DNA from: Pseudomonas sp. PB120
GTDB taxonomy: Bacteria; Pseudomonadota; Gammaproteobacteria; Pseudomonadales; Pseudomonadaceae
DNA: 59,177 nt
Direction: 5' to 3'
Assembly (NCBI RefSeq): GCF_009761815.1
Contig: NZ_RWIN01000053.1
Span: 1-59,177 of the forward strand
The notes below the pieces were generated by a model that saw only the letters and a program-made list of their open reading frames with translations, was not told the origin of the DNA and made no database searches. The position numbers and the translations under genes were made by a program. Positions 53,697 through 59,177 of the stretch are shown here, piece by piece (position 1 is the stretch's first letter; each line of letters opens with the position of its first letter).

Positions 53697-55424
53697 ATGA
53701 AGTTTCCAGGAAGAATTACCAGCGGCGTGCTCATGCTGATCAGCAGTTGCGCGGCGCTGGCCCAAAGTGAATTGGATGTACGGATCAAACCGTCCAACGA
53801 TGAACTGAAAGCCAATATAGAGGGCTATATCGGCAGCCTCGGCGACCGTGACGAAGAAGCCTTGTTGCGCTTCAGTCGTGGCGCCGAGGAACAGGCGCGC
53901 AAGGCCGCCCAGGCCTTGGGTTATTACCAGCCACACATCGACAGCGATGTGAAGGGCGGCAAGACGCCGCGCCTGGTGCTCACCATCGATCCGGGCGAGC
54001 CGGTGCATCTGCGCAACGTCACCATCCGCATCGACGGCCCGGCCGCCTCGCTCAAATCCTTTCGCGTGCCAAAAAGTGACGTGCTGAAAACCGGCGCGGT
54101 GCTCAACCACGGTCGTTACGAAGACGCCAAGCGGCTGATCCAGAACCAGGCCTCGCGCTACGGCTTTTTCAGCGGCCATTTTTCCAGTCAGAAGCTGTCG
54201 GTCGACCCGCGAGCCGGCGTTGCCGACATCGAGCTGATCTATAACAGTGGCCCGCGTTATTCCTTGGGCAAGGTCAGTTTTGAGGGTGACACGCCGTTCG
54301 ACGAAGATTTGTTGAAGCGCATGGTGCCCTTCAAGGAAGGCGCCCCTTACGACTCCGAATTGATCGCCGAACTCAACCAGGCCATGCAATCGAGCGGCTA
54401 TTTCGACAGTGTCCGGGTGGATGCGGCGCCGACGGCGTCCAAGGACGATGTAATCCCGGTGGACGTCAAACTCGAAACCCGCAAACCACGTACCATGGGC
54501 CTTGGCCTGGGTTATTCCACCGACGTCGGCCCACGGGTCAAGGCCAACTGGACCCGGCACTGGGTCAACCCCCAGGGGCACAGCTATGGCTGGGAGACCG
54601 AAGTCTCGGCGCCACGGCAGAACGTCGGGGTGTTCTACGACATTCCGCTGGACCCGCCGCTGACCGACAAACTGCGCTTCGCCGGCGGTTATCAGAACGA
54701 AGAAATCGCCGATAAGGACAGCCTGAGCAAGTTGCTGACCCTGGGTCCTGAGTGGCACAGCAAGTTGCCCAGCGGCTGGCAGCGGGTGGTGTCGCTGAAG
54801 TGGCAGCGCGAGGAATATCGGCTGGGCGACGACTCGGGGCTCAGCACCTTGCTAATGCCGGGCGTCAGCTATTCCTACCTGAAAAGCGACAACCGCATCG
54901 ACCCGCACAACGGCTATCGTCTGCAATTCGAAACCAAAGTGGCCAAGGAAGGGCTGGGGTCCGACACCAACCTGGTGTACGGCACCGCATTGGTGAAAGG
55001 CTTGACCACCGTGTTCGACAAGCACCGTTTCCTCGGTCGGGTACAGGTCGGCGGCAGCGCCACCAATGGCTACAAATCGGTGCCTCCGTCGCTGCGCTTC
55101 TTTGCCGGTGGCGATCAGAGCGTGCGCGGTTACGATTATCAGAGCCTGTCCCCGGAAAACTCCGAGGGTGATCGCATCGGGGGGCGTTACATGGTCACGG
55201 CCAGCGCCGAGTATCAGTATTCCATCGCCGAAAAATGGCGGGTGGCGACCTTCGTCGACCAAGGCAACTCGTTCAATACCCTCGAACTGCCGAACCTCAA
55301 GACCGGCGTCGGCATCGGTGTGCGTTGGGTCTCGCCGGTGGGGCCGATTCGCCTCGACCTGGCCCATGCGCTGGACGACGACGGTGGCATCCGACTGCAC
55401 TTTTCCATGGGGCCTGAGCTGTGA
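53697..55424 (+). CDS. tamA: Outer-membrane translocation protein TamA
   Basis: A 575-aa Omp85-family protein that works with TamB in moving or folding outer-membrane proteins, or in phospholipid traffic. It has a signal peptide (about 1-25, ending AALAQ-SEL), three POTRA domains (about 26-270) and a 16-strand barrel. The barrel carries the lid-lock motif RFFAGGDQSVRGYDYQSLSP (about 463-482), and the protein ends in a terminal aromatic-like strand HFSMGPEL. The start at 53697 fits the signal peptide; a GTG at 53679 is possible. tamB overlaps its stop by four bases. Confidence 0.95.
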   Translation: MKFPGRITSGVLMLISSCAALAQSELDVRIKPSNDELKANIEGYIGSLGDRDEEALLRFSRGAEEQARKAAQALGYYQPHIDSDVKGGKTPRLVLTIDPGEPVHLRNVTIRIDGPAASLKSFRVPKSDVLKTGAVLNHGRYEDAKRLIQNQASRYGFFSGHFSSQKLSVDPRAGVADIELIYNSGPRYSLGKVSFEGDTPFDEDLLKRMVPFKEGAPYDSELIAELNQAMQSSGYFDSVRVDAAPTASKDDVIPVDVKLETRKPRTMGLGLGYSTDVGPRVKANWTRHWVNPQGHSYGWETEVSAPRQNVGVFYDIPLDPPLTDKLRFAGGYQNEEIADKDSLSKLLTLGPEWHSKLPSGWQRVVSLKWQREEYRLGDDSGLSTLLMPGVSYSYLKSDNRIDPHNGYRLQFETKVAKEGLGSDTNLVYGTALVKGLTTVFDKHRFLGRVQVGGSATNGYKSVPPSLRFFAGGDQSVRGYDYQSLSPENSEGDRIGGRYMVTASAEYQYSIAEKWRVATFVDQGNSFNTLELPNLKTGVGIGVRWVSPVGPIRLDLAHALDDDGGIRLHFSMGPEL

Positions 55425-58400
55425 AGCGTGGTTTGAAAGTAACGCTGCTGACGCCTCTCGCGTTGCTGATGCTGATTGTGCTGACACTGGCCGCCGTGAT
55501 CGGAACGCAGACGGGCAGCCGCTGGGCGCTTGGCTTCGTGCCGGGTTTGACCCTCGAAAACTACCAGGGCCGTCTGGGCGGGCAGTGGAGTGCCGATCAC
55601 CTGGTGTGGCAGCAGGGCAGCAGTCGGGTTGAACTGAGCAAAGTGATTTTTGCCTGGTCGCCACTGTGCCTGACGCGCATGACCCTGTGCATCGAACAGT
55701 TGCAGGCCGATCAGGTCAGCCTGCAATTTCCGCCGGGCGAAGAAGAAGCCAGCAGCGGCCCGATCAGCCTTCCGGATCTTAAATTGCCATTGGCAATCGA
55801 ACTGGGGGACGTGAAGGTTGGCAGCCTGCTGTTCAACGGCAGCGAAGAACTCAAGGGCCTGCAACTGGCCGCGCACTGGACAGCGCAAGGCTTGCGGATC
55901 GATTCGGTTCAGTTGCAGCGCGACGACCTGAGCCTGAACCTTTCCGGCCTGCTGCAACCCAGCGGCAACTGGCCGCTGACAGTGGAAGGCAAGCTGACCT
56001 TGCCAGCCCCCGAACCTTGGGCGTTGGCCCTGAAGATCGACGGCGATCTGCTGAAAACCCTGAACCTGAAAGCCGACAGCAGCGGTTACCTCAACGGCCA
56101 ACTGACTGGCGAGTTGCAACCGCTGGTGGAAAACCTGCCAGCCAAGGTGCGAATCACCGCTGACGGCTTCAAGCCCAGCGCCGATTTGCCGGACACCCTG
56201 CAACTCAATCAGCTGGTGCTCACGGGCGCCGGCGACCTGAAAAACGGTTACCAATTGCTCGGCAATGCCACGCTGCCCGCAGAAGTCGCGCCGGTTGCAC
56301 TGATGTTGCAAGGCAAGGTCGACGCCAAAGGCGCGCAAATTGCCGGCCTCGACCTGACGGCCAACGACAAGCAAAGCCTGAAGCTCACGGGCAACCTCGA
56401 CTGGAGCAAAGGCCTGAGCGCCGACGCAAAAATCGACTGGCAGGATTTCCCCTGGCACCGCCTCTATCCTCTGATCGACGAACCGCAAGTGGCGCTGCGC
56501 CGCTTTAACGGCGACATCTCCTACACCGACGGCCAATACCTCGGCAGCTTCAACGCTGCGCTGGACGGCCCGGCGGGGGCGTTCAACCTGAGCAGCCCGT
56601 TCAGCGGCGACCTGACGAAAATCTACCTGCAACAAATTCAACTCGAAGCCGGGCAGGGCAAGGCCGAAGGGCACTTGAACCTGCAATTTGCCGAGGGCAT
56701 CGCCTGGGACACGGCACTGGATCTGTCGGCGATCAACCCGGCGTACTGGGTCGCGGAATTGCCGGGCACTTTAGCGGGTCCGCTGCGCAGCAAAGGCGAG
56801 ATGAAGAATGAAACACTTAGTCTCACGGCCGACCTCGACCTGAAAGGCAAGCTTCGCGGCCAACCGGCGGTGATCCAGGCCAAGGCCGATGGCGGCGGTG
56901 AACAATGGAATCTCAACGCGCTGCAAATTCGCCTGGGTGACAACAGCATCAGCGGCAAGGGCAGCCTGCAGCAGAAACTCTCCGGTCAAATCGATATCAA
57001 GCTGCCGCGCCTGGCTCAGCTGTGGCCGCAATTGCGCGGCCAGCTCAACGGTCGACTGGATGTCGCCGGCACGCTCAAGGCGCCACAGGGCAAGCTCGGT
57101 TTGCAGGGCACGCAGCTGGCGTTCGAAGACAATCGCCTGCAAAGCCTGAACCTCGATGCGACGCTCGACAGCGCGCAACGGGCGAAGATTGACCTCAAGG
57201 GCAGCGGCATTCAGGCCGGCGACACCTCACTGGGCACGCTGACGGCCAGCGGCCAGGGCGATATCAAAAACCAGAAACTCAGCCTCGACCTGCAAGGGCC
57301 GCAGCTGAAACTGGCCCTAGGGCTCGACGGTGCGCTGGATAAGGGCAACTGGCGTGGACGCTTGGCCAGCGGCGATATCCAGGCCGGAGGCCAGGACTGG
57401 AAGCTGCAAGGTCCGGCGAAGCTTGAACGCTTGGCGGACGGCAAAATCAACTTCGGTGCCCATTGCTGGATGTCCGGCGCGTCGAGTCTGTGCGGCGAAG
57501 ATCAGCGCCTGATGCCGGAGCCGAAGCTGCGTTATCACCTCAAGCAATTCCCGATTGAAAGCCTCGCCCAGTGGTTGCCGAAGGATTTCGCCTGGAAGGG
57601 CAGCCTCAATGCCGACCTGCAACTGGACTTGCAGGCCAGCGGCCCGAACGGCCAGGTCAGCATTGATGCCAGCGGCGGCACCTTGCGCATGAAGGAAAAG
57701 GATCAGTGGCTGGACTTCCCCTACCAGACGCTGAAACTCACCAGCAAACTCACGCCCAAACGCATCGACACCGAGCTCGACTTCGTCGGCGGCAAGTTGG
57801 GCGAACTGATGGTGCAGGCGCAGATCAATCCGCTGCCGAAGAACAAACCGCTGACCGGTTCGTTCCGTCTCAGCGGGCTGGACCTGTCCGTGGCGCGGCC
57901 GTTTGTGCCGATGGTCGAGAAACTCACGGGCCATTTGAATGGCAGCGGCACGATCGGCGGTACGCTGATGGCGCCTCTGGTGAACGGCAATCTGTTGCTC
58001 AGTGATGGCGAGGTGTCCGGCTCGGAATTGCCGATGGCGCTTCAGGCCTTGCAACTTCAAGCGGTCATCGCTGGCGAAACCGTGCAACTGAACGGCGGCT
58101 GGAAAAGCGGCAAGACGGGGCAGGGGAGTTTGAGCGGCAACATCGCCTGGGGCCAGGCGCTGGTGGTGGACCTGGCACTCAAGGGGTCGCAGTTGCCTGT
58201 CACGGTCGAACCGTACGCCAAGCTTGAAGTGGCGCCGGACCTGAAGATCTCGATGAAGGACGACCAACTGTCCGTCGCCGGCAAAGTCCTGGTACCCAAG
58301 GGCGACATCACCGTGCGTGAGTTGCCGCCGTCGACCGTCAAGGTGTCAGAGGACACGGTGATCGTCGGCCAGCAGACCGCAGAGGGCAAGCCGCCGCTGG

Positions 58401-59089
58401 CCATGAAAATGGACATCGACGTGGTGGTCGGCGAAGACAAACTGAGCTTTGCCGGGTTTGGCCTGACCGCCAACCTGCAAGGGCACGTGCACATTGGCGA
58501 CAACATGGACACCCGCGGCGAGCTCTGGCTCAACGACGGACGTTACCGCGCCTACGGCCAGCGCCTGACGGTGCGCCGGGCGCGGCTGTTGTTTGCCGGG
58601 CCGATCGATCAGCCATATCTGGACATCGAGGCGATTCGCCAGACCGACGACGTGATCGCCGGGATTCGCCTGAGCGGCAGTGCCGAGCAGCCCACCACGC
58701 AAATCTTCTCCGAGCCGGCCATGAGCCAGGAACAGGCGCTGTCGTACCTGGTGCTGGGGCGTCCACTGAGCACCAACGGTGAAGATAACAACATGCTGGC
58801 CCAAGCGGCGCTGGGGTTGGGCCTGATGGGCAGTTCGGGGGTGACCGGCAAACTGGCGACCGACCTGGGAATCCAGGATTTCCAGCTCGACACCCAAGGC
58901 AGTGGCAACACGACGAGCGTGGTCGCCAGCGGCAATATCTCCGAGAAACTCAGCCTGCGTTACGGCGTGGGCGTGTTCGAGCCGGCCAACACCATTGCCC
59001 TGCGCTACAAGCTGAGCAAGAAGGTCTACCTCGAAGCGGCGGGGGGCGTGGCCAGTTCGCTGGATATCTTTTACAAGCGGGATTTCTAA
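55421..59089 (+). CDS. tamB: Translocation/assembly module protein TamB
   Basis: A 1222-aa AsmA-like/DUF490 protein spanning the periplasm as a long beta-taco. It is anchored by one N-terminal helix (about residues 8-28) and ends in the conserved C-terminal DUF490 domain (about 870-1222), with ELWLNDGRYRAYGQRLTVRRARLLF and AMSQEQALSYLVLGRPL (quoted in part). The final residues YLEAAGGVASSLDIFYKRDF form the expected terminal strand. The start is GTG at 55421, overlapping tamA (GTGA), so the two are translationally coupled. The gene is complete within the window. Confidence 0.95.
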   Translation: MKRGLKVTLLTPLALLMLIVLTLAAVIGTQTGSRWALGFVPGLTLENYQGRLGGQWSADHLVWQQGSSRVELSKVIFAWSPLCLTRMTLCIEQLQADQVSLQFPPGEEEASSGPISLPDLKLPLAIELGDVKVGSLLFNGSEELKGLQLAAHWTAQGLRIDSVQLQRDDLSLNLSGLLQPSGNWPLTVEGKLTLPAPEPWALALKIDGDLLKTLNLKADSSGYLNGQLTGELQPLVENLPAKVRITADGFKPSADLPDTLQLNQLVLTGAGDLKNGYQLLGNATLPAEVAPVALMLQGKVDAKGAQIAGLDLTANDKQSLKLTGNLDWSKGLSADAKIDWQDFPWHRLYPLIDEPQVALRRFNGDISYTDGQYLGSFNAALDGPAGAFNLSSPFSGDLTKIYLQQIQLEAGQGKAEGHLNLQFAEGIAWDTALDLSAINPAYWVAELPGTLAGPLRSKGEMKNETLSLTADLDLKGKLRGQPAVIQAKADGGGEQWNLNALQIRLGDNSISGKGSLQQKLSGQIDIKLPRLAQLWPQLRGQLNGRLDVAGTLKAPQGKLGLQGTQLAFEDNRLQSLNLDATLDSAQRAKIDLKGSGIQAGDTSLGTLTASGQGDIKNQKLSLDLQGPQLKLALGLDGALDKGNWRGRLASGDIQAGGQDWKLQGPAKLERLADGKINFGAHCWMSGASSLCGEDQRLMPEPKLRYHLKQFPIESLAQWLPKDFAWKGSLNADLQLDLQASGPNGQVSIDASGGTLRMKEKDQWLDFPYQTLKLTSKLTPKRIDTELDFVGGKLGELMVQAQINPLPKNKPLTGSFRLSGLDLSVARPFVPMVEKLTGHLNGSGTIGGTLMAPLVNGNLLLSDGEVSGSELPMALQALQLQAVIAGETVQLNGGWKSGKTGQGSLSGNIAWGQALVVDLALKGSQLPVTVEPYAKLEVAPDLKISMKDDQLSVAGKVLVPKGDITVRELPPSTVKVSEDTVIVGQQTAEGKPPLAMKMDIDVVVGEDKLSFAGFGLTANLQGHVHIGDNMDTRGELWLNDGRYRAYGQRLTVRRARLLFAGPIDQPYLDIEAIRQTDDVIAGIRLSGSAEQPTTQIFSEPAMSQEQALSYLVLGRPLSTNGEDNNMLAQAALGLGLMGSSGVTGKLATDLGIQDFQLDTQGSGNTTSVVASGNISEKLSLRYGVGVFEPANTIALRYKLSKKVYLEAAGGVASSLDIFYKRDF

Positions 59090-59120
59090 GGCCCGTCCTC
59101 TTCCAAACCGAGTTGCCCCC

Positions 59121-59177
59121 ATCGCCGGCAAGCCGGTCTCGCTCCCACAGGTTCAGTTGTGATCCCTGTGGGAGCGA
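59121..59177. repeat. REP-like repeat, cut by window end
   Basis: ATCGCCGGCAAGCCGGTCTC GCTCCCACAGG starts at 59121 and CCTGTGGGAGCGA begins the answering arm at the window edge. The outer arm CGGCAAGCCG is a further subtype. Confidence 0.65.

Noticed and set aside
55214..56686. A 490-codon minus-strand frame across the tamA-tamB junction
   Set aside because: Antisense to two coupled genes with clear domains. Rich in Gln, Arg and Ala without motif.

Overview
The window looks like core chromosome of a fluorescent Pseudomonas (P. fluorescens complex is my inference). The grounds are GC-rich coding sequence, the gene order leuC-leuD-methyltransferase-leuB-asd-usg-fimV-truA-trpF-accD-folC-dedD-cvpA-purF-metZ, and the many small intergenic inverted repeats with GAGC..GCTC cores that are typical of this group. 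No phage, integrase, insertion sequence, CRISPR array or plasmid origin was seen.

Layout. 1-2.7 kb holds a minus-strand two-gene efflux operon (HlyD/EmrA-like adaptor and 14-TM MFS pump). 2.8-5.2 kb holds gltX and a duplicated tRNA-Ala/tRNA-Glu cluster. 5.3-8.9 kb holds a TetR regulator, an alpha/beta hydrolase, a hotdog thioesterase, dusC, and the small heat-shock gene ibpA with a sigma32 promoter and a ROSE-type RNA thermometer. 9.0-13.3 kb holds a 1092-aa five-PAS GGDEF-EAL protein and a LysR regulator, both on the minus strand. 13.4-32.0 kb is one long plus-strand run of biosynthesis and envelope genes: leucine (leuC, leuD, leuB), asd and its cysteine-less paralogue, fimV, truA, trpF, accD, folC, dedD, cvpA, purF, metZ and an SDR. 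32.2-32.7 kb holds tRNA-Val and two tRNA-Asp genes.

From 32.8 to 40.9 kb most genes are on the minus strand: an AraC regulator, a LysE exporter, an NCS2 purine permease with a palindromic operator, a MarR regulator divergent from an aminotransferase, a glutaredoxin-like protein, folE, an Smr protein, a small membrane protein and an isochorismatase-fold protein. 41.1-50.2 kb holds prmB, an unrecognised coiled-coil membrane protein, a secreted hydrolase, aroC, an MFS permease, an acireductone-dioxygenase-like protein, a DUF3509-type protein, an acyl-CoA synthetase and an ankyrin protein. 50.4-59.1 kb holds a PstS-like/OmpA fusion, xthA, a GNAT and the tamA-tamB outer-membrane assembly pair, ending in a cut repeat.

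Most of the window is ordinary housekeeping, and I found no convincing new multi-gene system. The items most worth a second look are single genes and RNA or DNA structures. They include an acireductone dioxygenase homologue that lacks its metal-binding HxH...E segment, and a conserved-looking membrane-anchored coiled-coil protein with a weak GNAT resemblance. Also notable are a phosphate-binding-protein/OmpA fusion, two enzyme-fold proteins without their catalytic cysteine, a family of repeats whose two arms covary, and several clean operator or RNA-switch signals.
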